From Shewanella sp. SG41-4 (GTDB taxonomy: Bacteria; Pseudomonadota; Gammaproteobacteria; Enterobacterales; Shewanellaceae): DNA of 64,000 bases. This document shows positions 1 to 9,425 of the stretch, piece after piece (within the stretch, counting starts at the first letter, position 1; each line of letters begins with the position of its first letter). A program made the position numbers and the translations under genes. The notes under the pieces are model-generated. The model saw only the letters and a list, made by a program, of their open reading frames with translations. It had not been told where the DNA came from and ran no database searches. The DNA lies in contig NZ_JACJFI010000002.1 of assembly GCF_014164505.1 (NCBI RefSeq), positions 1-64,000 on the forward strand, given 5' to 3'.

Positions 1-863
<863 letters not shown>

Positions 864-1061
864 TTACCAGCGTGTAAAATCTTCTTTCTACTGAAAGAAA
901 TTATCCAATGCTACAACTTAACTATGCATCGGTATGGTTAACGCGACATTACTTGTTTCCTTTAGCGCGAATTTTATCAAAAACATTTTCGATGACTAGA
1001 TCGTGTAAATGCAATTGGTTAAAAAATCACTCTATTGCAATAATCATTCAGTAACGGGACG

Positions 1062-2462
1062 TCATATCATGGTTTTTACGTGTTGATAAGTATCATTTAA
1101 CGCTTGCGTCGCTTTCGCAACTAGCTCGTCAATCTCACTATGACTAATGGTTAATGGCGGTGAAATAATCATGGTGTCGCCAACGGATCGCATCACCAAA
1201 CCATGGGTGATACACGCATCGCGGCAATATGTTCCAACGCCAACGTTGGCATCAAACCGTTGTCGTAACGATTTATCTTTCACTAACTCTATGGCCGCAA
1301 CCAAACCAACACCTCGCACCTCACCCACTAATGGATGATCGGCCAATTGTTGTAAGCGCGACTGTAAATACGGAGAAGAATCGTTAGCCACACGTTCAAC
1401 TAACTTTTCTTGCTCAATAATACGAATATTTTCTAATGCGGCGGCGGCTGCAACCGGATGACCGGAATAAGTAAAACCGTGGGTAAATTCACCGCAGTCT
1501 TGCTTAATAACATCAGCTACTTTGTCTGACACAATCACCCCGCCCATTGGCACATAACCCGAGGTCATGCCTTTGGCGATAGTGATGAGATCTGGCTGCA
1601 AATCAAAATACTCAGCTGCAAACCACCTTCCGGTGCGACCAAAGCCACTGATCACTTCATCTAGAATAAATAAAATATCGTATTTGGCTAAAATGCGTTT
1701 TATTTCAGGCCAATAAGTTGATGGCGGAATAATCACACCACCGGCACCTTGAAAAGGTTCTGCAATAAAAGCAGCGACATTGTCTTCGCCTAACTCAAGA
1801 ATTTTAGCTTCAAGTGCTTGTGCAGTTTGCAAACCAAATTCTTCTGGGGATAAATCCTTACCTTCGGCATACCAATAAGGTTGTGCAATATGCACCACGC
1901 CAGGAATAGGTAAATCACCTTGTTCATGCATGCCCGACATACCACCTAAACTGGCACCCGCGACAGTAGAACCATGGTAAGCATTATCTCGACTGATAAT
2001 GGTTTTCTTGCTTGGTTTGCCTTTTAAATCCCAGTAACGTCTCACCATGCGTAAGTTGGTGTCGTTTGACTCTGAGCCAGATCCTGTGAAAAACACATTG
2101 TTCATGTGCGCAGGGGCAAGAGAGGCAATTTTTTGCGCTAACTCAATAGCAGGGGGATGAGAACATTGGAAAAAACTATTATAAAAAGGCAGTTTTTGCA
2201 TTTGCTTGCTGACAGCATCCACAATGGACTGCCGTCCATAGCCCACATTGACACACCATAAACCCGCCATACCATCTAGCAGTTTATGACCCATTACATC
2301 CCACAGATACACCCCATCAGCCCTTTCTATGACCCGAGTACCCTTTTCAGCTAATCCTTTTGAATCGGTAAATGGGTGAATAAAATGCTGTTTGTCTGCA
2401 GTTTGCAGACGCTCAAGCTTTTGCTGTTGGTTCATAGCATCTGTCGATGATGGGTTTGTCAT
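1062..2462 (-). CDS. Class III PLP aminotransferase, putrescine/GABA-pyruvate type
   Basis: A 466-residue fold-type I omega-aminotransferase, full length for the SpuC/putrescine-pyruvate family. Visible marks are the [11 protein letters not shown] segment (about 68-77), [10 protein letters not shown] for PLP phosphate binding (127-136), [14 protein letters not shown] with the cofactor Asp268, and the Schiff-base lysine in TIAKGMTSG (K297). The start at 2462 follows AAGGATACCAGT. It lies 97 bases downstream of puuA on the same strand, with a strong hairpin between them. The family transfers an amino group from putrescine, GABA or related omega-amines to pyruvate. Because no puuE-type GABA aminotransferase is seen here, it may process the GABA released by PuuD. 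That role is inferred from position; direct putrescine transamination is an equally sensible reading. Confidence 0.9.
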   Translation of the reverse strand: MTNPSSTDAMNQQQKLERLQTADKQHFIHPFTDSKGLAEKGTRVIERADGVYLWDVMGHKLLDGMAGLWCVNVGYGRQSIVDAVSKQMQKLPFYNSFFQCSHPPAIELAQKIASLAPAHMNNVFFTGSGSESNDTNLRMVRRYWDLKGKPSKKTIISRDNAYHGSTVAGASLGGMSGMHEQGDLPIPGVVHIAQPYWYAEGKDLSPEEFGLQTAQALEAKILELGEDNVAAFIAEPFQGAGGVIIPPSTYWPEIKRILAKYDILFILDEVISGFGRTGRWFAAEYFDLQPDLITIAKGMTSGYVPMGGVIVSDKVADVIKQDCGEFTHGFTYSGHPVAAAAALENIRIIEQEKLVERVANDSSPYLQSRLQQLADHPLVGEVRGVGLVAAIELVKDKSLRQRFDANVGVGTYCRDACITHGLVMRSVGDTMIISPPLTISHSEIDELVAKATQALNDTYQHVKTMI

Positions 2463-2478
2463 ACTGGTATCCTTTCAA

Positions 2479-2512
2479 GCAGGTAGCAAATCCATTGGTA
2501 TTTGCTACCTGC
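2479..2512 (-). other. Intercistronic 13-bp perfect stem-loop before aminotransferase
   Basis: GCAGGTAGCAAAT (2479-2491) pairs perfectly with ATTTGCTACCTGC (2500-2512) around an 8-base loop. On the minus-strand transcript the stem ends about 17 bases before the aminotransferase ATG and is followed by CTTGAAAGG rather than a U-tract, so it is not a standard intrinsic terminator. It could block exonucleases, attenuate or set the ratio between puuA and the downstream message. Confidence 0.7.
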
Positions 2513-2559
2513 TGTTTTACACACACATTAATAATGTGGGCCAACGCGCCCAAGCATCA

Positions 2560-3915
2560 TTACACTGTTAATAATAAGAACTCACGTTCCCACGAACTAA
2601 CAACGCGTCTAAAGTTTTCAAGTTCAGCTTGTTTTACTGCCACAAAACCAGTGGTAAATGATTGGCCTAAATACTCAATACAAGCATCACTGCTTTGCAT
2701 CGCAACTAAGGCTTCTTCTAAGGTCAAAGGTAAGCAGTTTTCATTGTTAGTACGGCTATCGTTCGACTTGCCCGTTACAGGAGTAGAAGGTTTTAAGTCG
2801 TCAACCATACCGATATAACCACATAACAAACTGGCCGCAATAGCAAGGTAACAGTTAGCATCGGCACCTGGAATGCGGTTTTCAATACGACGATTTTGTG
2901 GTGATGATTCAGGAATACGCAGACCACAAGTACGATTTTCAACACCCCACTCAAGGTTTACTGGTGCAGATGTACCCGGTAAGAAGCGACGGAACGAGTT
3001 AGCACTCGGCGCCATTAGCGGTAACAATTCAGGAATGTACTGCTGTAAGCCTGCAATATAGCTAAGGAATAATTTACTTTGAGTGCCATCTTCTGTAGTG
3101 AAAATGTTTTTACCGGTTTTAATATCAAGCACGCTCTGGTGAATGTGCATCGCACTGCCAGGCTCATCAGTAACAGGCTTAGCCATAAATGTCGCACATA
3201 CATCATGCTTTAACGCGGCTTCTTTCAATGTGCGCTTAAAAATGAACACCTGATCGGCTAATGACAATGCATTGCCATGGCTGAAGTTAATCTCCATTTG
3301 TGCCGGACCGTCTTCATGGATCAAGGTATCAATATCAAGGCCTTGAACTTCACACCAGTCATACATGTCTTCGAACAAAGGATCATATTCGTTAGCGGCG
3401 TCGATAGAGAAAGACTGACGTCCAGCTTCTGGGCGACCAGAGCGACCGATAGGTGGCTTAAGCGGTAAATCATGGTCGTCAGAGCGTTTGGTGAGATAAA
3501 ATTCCATTTCTGGGGCAATAACCGGTTCCCAGCCTTTATCTTCATAAAGCTTTAGTACTTTCTTCAATACATTACGCGGTGACAGTTCAATCGGGTTGCC
3601 CATACGATCATAACAATCGTGAATAACCTGAGCGGTAGCTTCAACAGTCCATGGCAGCATGAAAACAGCGTTTTCGTCTGGCACACAAACAAAATCGATA
3701 TCGGCATCATCAAGAAGTTGATAGTAAATCTCATCATCGATGAAATCACCAGTCACTGTTTGTAACAACACACTCTCAGGTAAACGCATGCCTTTTTCTG
3801 ATACAAACTTATCTACTGGGGCTATCTTGCCACGAGCAATCCCAGTCATGTCACTGATAACACATTCAACTTCGGTAATTTTTTTGTCTTTCAAAAAAGC
3901 GATTAACTTATCCAT
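2560..3915 (-). CDS. puuA: Gamma-glutamylputrescine synthetase (glutamine synthetase family)
   Basis: A 451-residue glutamine-synthetase-fold ligase that would join glutamate to putrescine using ATP in the first step of the Puu route. The sequence shows the N-terminal beta-grasp part (ITEVECVISDMTGIARGK), the catalytic entry PVIAPEMEFYL with metal glutamates, the HEDGPAQMEINFSHG segment, the ATP-site MHIHQSVLD, and the C-terminal ENRTCGLRIPES/ENRIPGADANCYLAI region. Length and the lack of a GS adenylylation-loop signature favour PuuA over GlnA. It is 2 bases downstream of puuD on the same strand, so the two are probably cotranscribed. Confidence in the substrate comes from the complete surrounding pathway. 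Confidence 0.92.
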   Translation of the reverse strand: MDKLIAFLKDKKITEVECVISDMTGIARGKIAPVDKFVSEKGMRLPESVLLQTVTGDFIDDEIYYQLLDDADIDFVCVPDENAVFMLPWTVEATAQVIHDCYDRMGNPIELSPRNVLKKVLKLYEDKGWEPVIAPEMEFYLTKRSDDHDLPLKPPIGRSGRPEAGRQSFSIDAANEYDPLFEDMYDWCEVQGLDIDTLIHEDGPAQMEINFSHGNALSLADQVFIFKRTLKEAALKHDVCATFMAKPVTDEPGSAMHIHQSVLDIKTGKNIFTTEDGTQSKLFLSYIAGLQQYIPELLPLMAPSANSFRRFLPGTSAPVNLEWGVENRTCGLRIPESSPQNRRIENRIPGADANCYLAIAASLLCGYIGMVDDLKPSTPVTGKSNDSRTNNENCLPLTLEEALVAMQSSDACIEYLGQSFTTGFVAVKQAELENFRRVVSSWEREFLLLTV

Positions 3916-3917
3916 TT

Positions 3918-4682
3918 TTATCTCACTTGTGTTGCCGCATAATGTCTACAGGCTTGTCCGAATGCTTCGAAAATTGCAGTATAGAATGCATTTTCGGTTA
4001 CTTTCCATTCTGGATGCCATTGGACTCCTAATGCAAAATTTTTAGCATTTTTAACTGAAAATGCTTCGACTAATCCGTCTGGAGCGAATGCTTCTGGCTG
4101 TAACCCTTCACCAAGACGTTCAACGCCTTGAGTATGAACAGAGTTAACCTCTGCAGTGTCACAGCCCCATGCATCGTGAAGAAGCCCACCAGCAACCAGA
4201 TTAACTGGATGCGAAATACCATATTGCACATCTAATGGGGCTTTCTTATCTTCACGGTGCTCAATAAAAGTGCCGACCTCATGTAGTTTCTGATACAAAC
4301 TACCGCCATACACTACGTTCATTTCTTGAAAACCACGGCAAATACCTAATACAGGGATCCCTGCATTAATCGCGGCTTTTATCAGCGGTAAGGTTATTGC
4401 GTCACGCTTAGGGTCATGGTGGGTTCCATCATCACTAGCAGGACCTTGGTAATGATGAGGTTCAACATTTGATGGTGAACCGGTAAAAAGAATACCGTCG
4501 AGACGTGCAAGAATGGCTTCAATTGGCACATCAACACCAAGAGATGGGATAACTAAGGGAAATCCTTTAGCACCATTAACCACACTCAATAAATATTTTT
4601 CGCCCACAATGTTAAATGGATGAAGCCCAATTTGCTGATTGCACGCTACTACCCCGATGAGGGGAAGACCTGACAGAGACAT
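3918..4682 (-). CDS. puuD: Gamma-glutamyl-GABA hydrolase (class I glutamine amidotransferase fold)
   Basis: A 254-residue peptidase C26-type protein that would hydrolyse gamma-glutamyl-GABA to glutamate and GABA in the cytoplasm. The nucleophile is Cys115 in GICRGFQEMNV, the early FTGSPSNVEPHHY segment is the family GxxSN-type loop, and the catalytic His lies in LGVQWHPEW near the C terminus. The start at 4682 is followed closely by puuA (2-base gap). It leads the puuD-puuA-aminotransferase series. The upstream 445 bases carry two short motifs also seen before puuB and puuC, which suggests common control by PuuR. Confidence 0.92.
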   Translation of the reverse strand: MSLSGLPLIGVVACNQQIGLHPFNIVGEKYLLSVVNGAKGFPLVIPSLGVDVPIEAILARLDGILFTGSPSNVEPHHYQGPASDDGTHHDPKRDAITLPLIKAAINAGIPVLGICRGFQEMNVVYGGSLYQKLHEVGTFIEHREDKKAPLDVQYGISHPVNLVAGGLLHDAWGCDTAEVNSVHTQGVERLGEGLQPEAFAPDGLVEAFSVKNAKNFALGVQWHPEWKVTENAFYTAIFEAFGQACRHYAATQVR

Positions 4683-5127
4683 ATCTCACCTTTAGCAAAG
4701 AATGTGATGAACTTATTGTTTTACGTGTTCATTTTTTCACACACTACACGGATTTTTTTAGCTAGGCAAGTGGATAACTGATGATAAAAACAACTTTTAA
4801 TACAAATAAATTAAAACACTTTAAAAACAAACATATAACTTTAAATCAACCATGTTACCTAAAAACACTTTCCGAGTAACCTTGAGGATATTTCATCAAA
4901 TAATGCGCCAAAATGGGGAGGGCAATGCACAAAAAAAGGGAATTTGTTGCTTAATATTCTTTACACAAGACCATAATCTCGTGCTAGGAAGACTTACGAC
5001 AACAGCTAAAGCAGAACAAATGGTAAGCTTTTTTCGAGGTGGGAACAGCAAGGTTGATTGATTACCTTGCCTTATTCCCTGAACAAATTCATTGGATATT
5101 AACAAAACGAAATGGGATGAGAAACGA
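4683..5127. promoter_or_regulatory. puuD upstream region with candidate PuuR half-sites
   Basis: This 445-base gene-free stretch separates puuD from the 3' end of puuR. It contains ACACTTTA at 4816-4823 and AATGCACA at 4924-4931, the same two octamers found next to each other upstream of puuC and near each other upstream of puuB. A weak stem (GCAAGGT 5048-5054 with ACCTTGC 5064-5070) near the puuR end might be a terminator remnant but has no U-tract. No credible open reading frame is seen. The operator assignment is inference. Confidence 0.4.
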
Positions 5128-5676
5128 TTAAAAATCAGCTGGCGTTGTCGCGCTAGTGAGCTTGCAAGGTTCATCAAATGGATTACGAAATCGATGAGGT
5201 TGTTCACTATTAAAATAGTAGCTATCGCCTTTTTCGAGAATAAACACTTCTTCACCGACAGTAAGCTCAAGCTTACCTTCTATAATAACTCCGCCTTCTT
5301 CACCTTTATGTTGCAGCATTTCAGCGCCAGTATCGGCATTGACAGGATATGTTTCACTCATTAAGGACATCGCACGGTTTGGATAGTCACGGCCAATCAG
5401 TTTATAGACTAGCTCACCGGTACCTATATCGAGTAGCTCATTTTCTCGATAAACCACTTTTTGGTCACCAATAGAGCCGTCATCAATAGAGAAAAAATCC
5501 ACTAGTGACATAGGGATCCCGGCTAATACTTTTTTAAGTGAACTCACAGATGGACTAACACTGTTTTTCTCAATCATTGAAATTGTACTGTTGGTAACCC
5601 CAGCACGCTTGGCTAACTCGCGTTGAGATAATCCTTTCAATTTGCGAACAGCTTTTAGGTTTACACCAATATCCAA
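5128..5676 (-). CDS. puuR: PuuR-type transcriptional regulator, XRE HTH plus cupin
   Basis: A 182-residue regulator with an N-terminal XRE helix-turn-helix (LKAVRKLKGLSQRELAKRAG, then VTNSTISMIEKNSVSPS, about 8-45) and a C-terminal cupin (GVIIEGKLELTVGEE, then KGDSYYFNSEQPHRF, about 128-165). This is the architecture of PuuR, the repressor of putrescine utilisation that loses DNA binding with putrescine. The start codon is TTG at 5676, supported by AGGAG seven bases upstream. It is divergent from puuB across a 235-base region with a near-perfect inverted repeat, so it probably controls both directions. It stands apart from puuD, with its own promoter. Confidence 0.88.
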   Translation of the reverse strand: MDIGVNLKAVRKLKGLSQRELAKRAGVTNSTISMIEKNSVSPSVSSLKKVLAGIPMSLVDFFSIDDGSIGDQKVVYRENELLDIGTGELVYKLIGRDYPNRAMSLMSETYPVNADTGAEMLQHKGEEGGVIIEGKLELTVGEEVFILEKGDSYYFNSEQPHRFRNPFDEPCKLTSATTPADF

Positions 5677-5716
5677 ATTCGTTCTCCTACTAAATGTTGA
5701 CCAATAGCTTATTAGT

Positions 5717-5833
5717 TAAAGTGTTGCAGATTTCTGACACTTTACCAAAAAATATGCACCAATTAAGCACGATAACTCACTTAAATCAAAGCAATTGTAT
5801 TTTAGACTAAATAAGTGTTAAATAAAATGCACA
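5717..5833. promoter_or_regulatory. Divergent puuR/puuB control region with inverted repeat and shared motifs
   Basis: Within the 235-base puuR-puuB spacer, TAAAGTGT (5717-5724) and ACACTTTA (5737-5744) form an 8-bp perfect inverted repeat with a 12-base spacer. TATGCACC (5753-5760) and AATGCACA (5826-5833) follow. The same octamers recur before puuD and puuC. The arrangement fits an operator for the cupin-HTH regulator encoded alongside, but this is inferred from recurrence and position only. Confidence 0.5.
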
Positions 5834-5911
5834 CTCTAGATGATTTGCATTGCATCTATTTATTCATTTAAAAGTTATTATTATAATTACAATCAATAAC
5901 TTGGAGCGATT

Positions 5912-7219
5912 ATGCCACATAAATCACCGATCCATAGTCAACATTATCCAGATTCTTTTTATGTGGCTACCGCTAAAGAGCTTTATCAATATCCCAAGCT
6001 AACCGGAAACATCACTGTCGATGTGTGTATTGTCGGCGGTGGATTTAGCGGAATTAATACCGCCATTGAACTCAGGCAACGCGGTTACAGTGTCGCATTA
6101 CTCGAAGCCAAGCGTATCGGCTGGGGTGCATCTGGGCGAAATGGTGGTGAACTTATCCGCGGGATCGGCCATGACGCGAACCAGTTTCGCAATGAGATTG
6201 GTGATGAAGGTGTAAAGTCCATTCAACAGATGGGTTTTGAAGCGGTTGATATTGTCATCGAACGCATTGCAGAGCACAAAATCGATTGCGACTTACACAT
6301 GGGTTATTGTGATTTAGCCGTAAAACCAAGGCACATGGATGATTTAGCTGCAGAATACCAAGATCTCAAAGACCAAGGTTATCAAAAATCAATCAAGCTG
6401 CTTGATCGTTCGCAAATCGGAGAAGTTATCGGTTCAGACTTTTACCAAGGCGCCTTGGTCGATATGGGCAGCGGACATTTGCACCCACTTAATTTAGCCC
6501 TAGGCGAAGCGCGTGTAGCCCGCGAACTTGGTGCACAATTATTTGAATACAGCGCCGCAGAAAAAATTATTAAAGGCCCTAAACCCAAAGTCATTACTGC
6601 AGAAGGCGAAGTGACTTGTGACTATCTAGTCATGGCCGGTAATGGTTATATCGGCAATAAATTAAGCCCTTTCCTTGGCGGGAAAGTGCTACCTACTGGT
6701 ACTTATTTATTAGCTACAGAGCCATTAACTGAGCAACAATGTGCCAGTATCATCCCGCAAAACATGGCATTTGCCGATATGCGCGTGGCGTTAGACTACT
6801 TCCACTTATCAGCAGACCGCCGTTTATTGTTTGGTGGTTTATGCACTTATTCAGGTAAAGACCCAAAAGATATTGAAGCCGAATTAAGACCTAATCTTGA
6901 AAAAGTGTTCCCACAATTAAAAGGCATCAAAATTGATTATGAATGGGGCGGCATGATGGGTATCGGTGCCAACCGTATGCCACAAATAGGCCGTTTACCA
7001 GATGCAGCCAACATCTACTTTGCTCAAGCCTATGCCGGACACGGGGTAAATGCTACGCATATGGCAGCAAGATTAATTGCTGAAGCCATTAGCCAGCAAT
7101 CACAACGTATTGATGTGTTTAATGACATAAAGCACATGACCTTCCCAGGCGGACCAATGTTGCGTTCGCCATTGCTTGCAGCTGGAATGTTTTATCATAG
7201 GATGAAGGATTTACTATAG
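5912..7219 (+). CDS. puuB: Gamma-glutamylputrescine oxidase (FAD-dependent DAO family)
   Basis: A 435-residue flavoprotein oxidase expected to convert gamma-glutamylputrescine to gamma-glutamyl-gamma-aminobutyraldehyde with release of ammonia and peroxide. The Rossmann FAD motif is VDVCIVGGGFSGINTAIEL (about 37-55), with the acidic residue closing strand 2 in VALLEAKRIGWGASGRNGG. The C-terminal DAO segment MGIGANRMPQIGRLP and the QAYAGHGVNATHMAARL second flavin region are present. The ATG at 5912 has a TTGGAGCG ribosome site. It is divergent from puuR. Its stop codon runs directly into a 19-bp duplicated sequence and a repeat mosaic, so any native terminator may have been lost. Confidence 0.93.
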   Translation: MPHKSPIHSQHYPDSFYVATAKELYQYPKLTGNITVDVCIVGGGFSGINTAIELRQRGYSVALLEAKRIGWGASGRNGGELIRGIGHDANQFRNEIGDEGVKSIQQMGFEAVDIVIERIAEHKIDCDLHMGYCDLAVKPRHMDDLAAEYQDLKDQGYQKSIKLLDRSQIGEVIGSDFYQGALVDMGSGHLHPLNLALGEARVARELGAQLFEYSAAEKIIKGPKPKVITAEGEVTCDYLVMAGNGYIGNKLSPFLGGKVLPTGTYLLATEPLTEQQCASIIPQNMAFADMRVALDYFHLSADRRLLFGGLCTYSGKDPKDIEAELRPNLEKVFPQLKGIKIDYEWGGMMGIGANRMPQIGRLPDAANIYFAQAYAGHGVNATHMAARLIAEAISQQSQRIDVFNDIKHMTFPGGPMLRSPLLAAGMFYHRMKDLL

Positions 7220-7256
7220 GTTGCTGGATTTGCTGTGGGTTGCTGGATTAGCTGTG
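7219..7256 (+). repeat. 19-bp tandem duplication at puuB stop codon
   Basis: Two copies of GGTTGCTGGATTWGCTGTG (7219-7237 and 7238-7256) differ at one base and are followed by a third partial unit. The first base is the last base of the puuB stop. It marks the entry to the repeat-rich insertion between puuB and puuC. Confidence 0.8.
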
Positions 7257-7279
7257 GGTTGGCAAAAGAGTCAACCTTT

Positions 7280-7790
7280 GTTCTTTTTATGGCCTACGGC
7301 CACTAACGCTTAAGATCGCAAGGTTCCACCCTGCACAGGCCAAATATGGCGTCATTCCGGCAATGCTTTTAAGCCGGAATCCAGGTGTTATTTTTGCTTT
7401 GTACTTTTGTACTTTTGTACTTTTGTACTTTATGGCCTGCGGCCACCAACGTCGTGGCGCTTCACCCACACCAGACCAAGAGGAAACCAACGGCTGTTCC
7501 CTCTTGGAACTCCCAGCCGCCCCGCAACATTTTCGCTATTTACAAAACAATAGCTGCGAAAAGGTCGCCATGGGGATTGATCCAGCTTTGGACTTCATTT
7601 GTAGCATGCCTCGGCCTTATTCGAAAATGCTAACGCTTCAGATGGGGCGTCCCTTCCCCTCCAAAGCTAGCCAGACATCCATGTCTGGGCTCACGTCATT
7701 TTCTTCAATGGCCTCAAGTTCAGAGTTGAATTTGGGCATTTGAAAGCTAAGAACAACTCGTTTTTGGACATTTCCGAGTTAGAACATTAA
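7280..7790 (-). repeat. Dispersed hairpin mosaic, copy 1 (inverted relative to copies 2 and 4)
   Basis: Reading on the minus strand, this stretch matches the mosaic at 10660-11032 block by block: a segment ending near an aacgag motif, an 8-bp hairpin with ATGGAT apex (CCAGACAT/ATGTCTGG, 7671-7688), a GGGGAAGGGACGCCCC block, GCGTTAGCATTTTCGAATAA, a variable spacer, a 32-base hairpin (7476-7507), the GAAGCGCCACGACGTT block, and TGGCCNNNGGCCA palindromes near 7291 and 7433. An internal period-9 array (GTACTTTTG, about four units, 7401-7436) sits between two blocks. Long reading frames crossing it are artefacts of the repeat. No transposase is encoded. It lies directly after puuB. Confidence 0.75.
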
Positions 7791-7847
7791 TTCTAATTCG
7801 TGAGCTTCAGGTTAAAATTTCTATGGGTAACGCCTCATTAGCAGTAC

Positions 7848-8234
7848 TTACTTGATACTGGTAGTTATTTTATTAATTTCAGCGGACATCTCTTGCTGTA
7901 TTAAGGGCCTCAGTCTTAAGAACTTGGCGTAAGCGGGATGATCTAATATTTCTGAAATTTGCACGAGTTCGTCTGCGGTAAAATGCTTAATGTAAATTCC
8001 TTGGATCTTATCGATAAATTCATCTGAATTAAAAAGTTTTAATAATTTGGTAGCATATTCACTTGATTCTTCCTCTGTGTAACCACCGGAAGTAAACACT
8101 TTGGTTAGAGACTCCTTAGTATAAGCGGAAGATGATTTTTCAAATATACTTTTGGCAGCCTGCTTTGCTTGCTCAGTATCAACAGCATAAGAACTTTGAG
8201 AAATGATTAATAAAAGGAATATGAGCTTACGCAT
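7848..8234 (-). CDS. Small secreted protein, DUF2059-like
   Basis: A 128-residue protein with a clean Sec signal peptide (MRKLIFLLLIISQSSYA-VDT). The remainder is helical and charged, with a C-terminal AKFLRLRPLIQQEMSAEI segment that resembles the C-terminal part of DUF2059 proteins, which are periplasmic and of unknown function. The start at 8234 is chosen because AGGAGGT lies nine bases upstream; an upstream in-frame start would lack the signal peptide position. It follows the next gene with a 38-base gap, suggesting a two-gene operon. Family assignment is tentative. Confidence 0.65.
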   Translation of the reverse strand: MRKLIFLLLIISQSSYAVDTEQAKQAAKSIFEKSSSAYTKESLTKVFTSGGYTEEESSEYATKLLKLFNSDEFIDKIQGIYIKHFTADELVQISEILDHPAYAKFLRLRPLIQQEMSAEINKITTSIK

Positions 8235-8272
8235 TTGATTGACCTCCTTGTTTATTAGCTTGTTATGTAACG

Positions 8273-8560
8273 CTACCACGAAACGTGACCTATTACTTCT
8301 TTGTACGAAGCCAATGCTTTATACATAGCTAATTGAACACGTAACTTTTTAATAAATACTTGATAGCAAAACACAGGTAATAGCCAAAAGATTAAAAGAG
8401 CTGATTGAATGAACAATAAGACAAATACGAATTCGTTGAATATACCGTCAAGAAGGAAGAAAACTAACACGAAAAAATTAACAATAACGAAAAGCCAAAT
8501 AGCCCACCGAGCATCCTTAATCAATTGGCGTAATTCTGAAGATTGACTCTCAGGTTGCAT
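8273..8560 (-). CDS. Small membrane protein with two transmembrane helices
   Basis: A 95-residue protein not recognised as a named family. It has a short polar N terminus, then two hydrophobic helices (AIWLFVIVNFFVLVFFLLDG and FVFVLLFIQSALLIFWLLP, about 25-78), and a basic C-terminal tail ending GHVSW. The ATG at 8560 is preferred over the adjacent GTG because AAGGAAA is four bases away. It is the first gene of a pair with the DUF2059-like gene, so it may act with it at the inner membrane. No functional residue is visible. Confidence 0.55.
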   Translation of the reverse strand: MQPESQSSELRQLIKDARWAIWLFVIVNFFVLVFFLLDGIFNEFVFVLLFIQSALLIFWLLPVFCYQVFIKKLRVQLAMYKALASYKEVIGHVSW

Positions 8561-9130
8561 CACTTTCCTTAGTTACATAACGTATTAGCGAGAATTCCGA
8601 TAAACATCCTGAGAAGCTCACCAAAACTCAACATCCATACTGCTTTAATTATTAATAATTTTAGTAACTTATCAGCTTAAATAACCCAAATCAATCACCT
8701 GTTAGTCTAGGCAAAAGCGAGAATTTAGATAATCGAGAATAATACAAACTCGTTATGTAGAGCAGATATATTAACAAAAATAAGCTAATTCAATTGGATA
8801 GCATTGTCTTTTAGGTGAAACCGAGAATTTTCGCAATTACATAACGAGAAACAACACTGTTGTTTTAACACAAATGAATTATAACTGTGTAAAAGCACAG
8901 TATGCTGTCGCAAAGATTTTATGATGTTAATCGTAGATAAATTTATATCAAAATGGTGCTTTCATAAATTAGCGATAACTATGTTCGAGCAAAGTTTGAA
9001 TTGGATGTTCTCTAACAAGGAACGGGGCAAAAACGAGTTAGTGATCTTGACTACGAAATGGTCAGCATCAACTTTGAATTTGAGGCAAGTTTACCTCATA
9101 TCGGTGTACAGTTTCATTAAGCCACAATAA
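8561..9130. other. AT-rich gene-free stretch with recurring ACATAACG / CGTTATGT motifs
   Basis: This stretch carries ACATAACG near 8574, CGTTATGT near 8751 and ACATAACG again near 8834, with GCGAGAATTY-like words next to several of them. A related TGTTATGTAACG occurs at 8260. The motifs are alternately oriented, so the 8574-8758 segment is bounded by inverted repeats. A 69-residue frame at 8921-9130 has no ribosome site or recognisable content and is not called. Confidence 0.4.
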
Positions 9131-9410
9131 TGGCGGGTTAGCTTTCGAGGGGAAGGGACGCCCCATCTGAAGCGTTAGCATTTTCGAATAAGGCCGAAGA
9201 CGGTTAAATATGCGGCCAGAAACTGGATCAATTTCCGTCGCAATTTTTTCGCTGCTGTTGTTTGGTTAAATAACGAAAATGTTGCCGGAACGGCAGGGGC
9301 CAATTCTTTAATAAAGAATAAAGAGGGGGTTGCTGTTGACCCCCTTTTGGCCTGTGCAGGCTGGAATCTTGCGATCTTAAGCGTTAGTGGCGGCAGGCCA
9401 TCGCTTAAAA
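9131..9410 (+). repeat. Dispersed hairpin mosaic, copy 2
   Basis: It shares GGGGAAGGGACGCCCCATCT (from about 9150), GCGTTAGCATTTTCGAATAA, the AGCTGGATCA-like word, GCGATCTTAAGCGTTAGTGG and a TGGCGGCAGGCCA variant with copies 1 and 4. The hairpin position is filled by a different 10-bp stem (AAGAGGGGGT 9321-9330 with ACCCCCTTTT 9339-9348). The GAAGCGCCACGACG block is missing here. It lies immediately downstream of the lipoprotein gene on the opposite strand. Confidence 0.7.
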
Positions 9411-9425
9411 GACAAGCTAACTTAA

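Noticed and set aside
7363-7743. Plus-strand 126-codon frame through mosaic copy 1
   Set aside because: It consists of repeat DNA, has no ribosome site, and a matching frame appears in copy 4 only because the repeat is shared.
8561-8900. Integron attC-like cassette array
   Set aside because: The ACATAACG/CGTTATGT words lack the GTTRRRY core and the R/L box spacing; the two neighbouring genes are operonic, and no integrase is near.
8921-9130. 69-codon frame
   Set aside because: No ribosome site, no recognisable content, in an AT-rich stretch.
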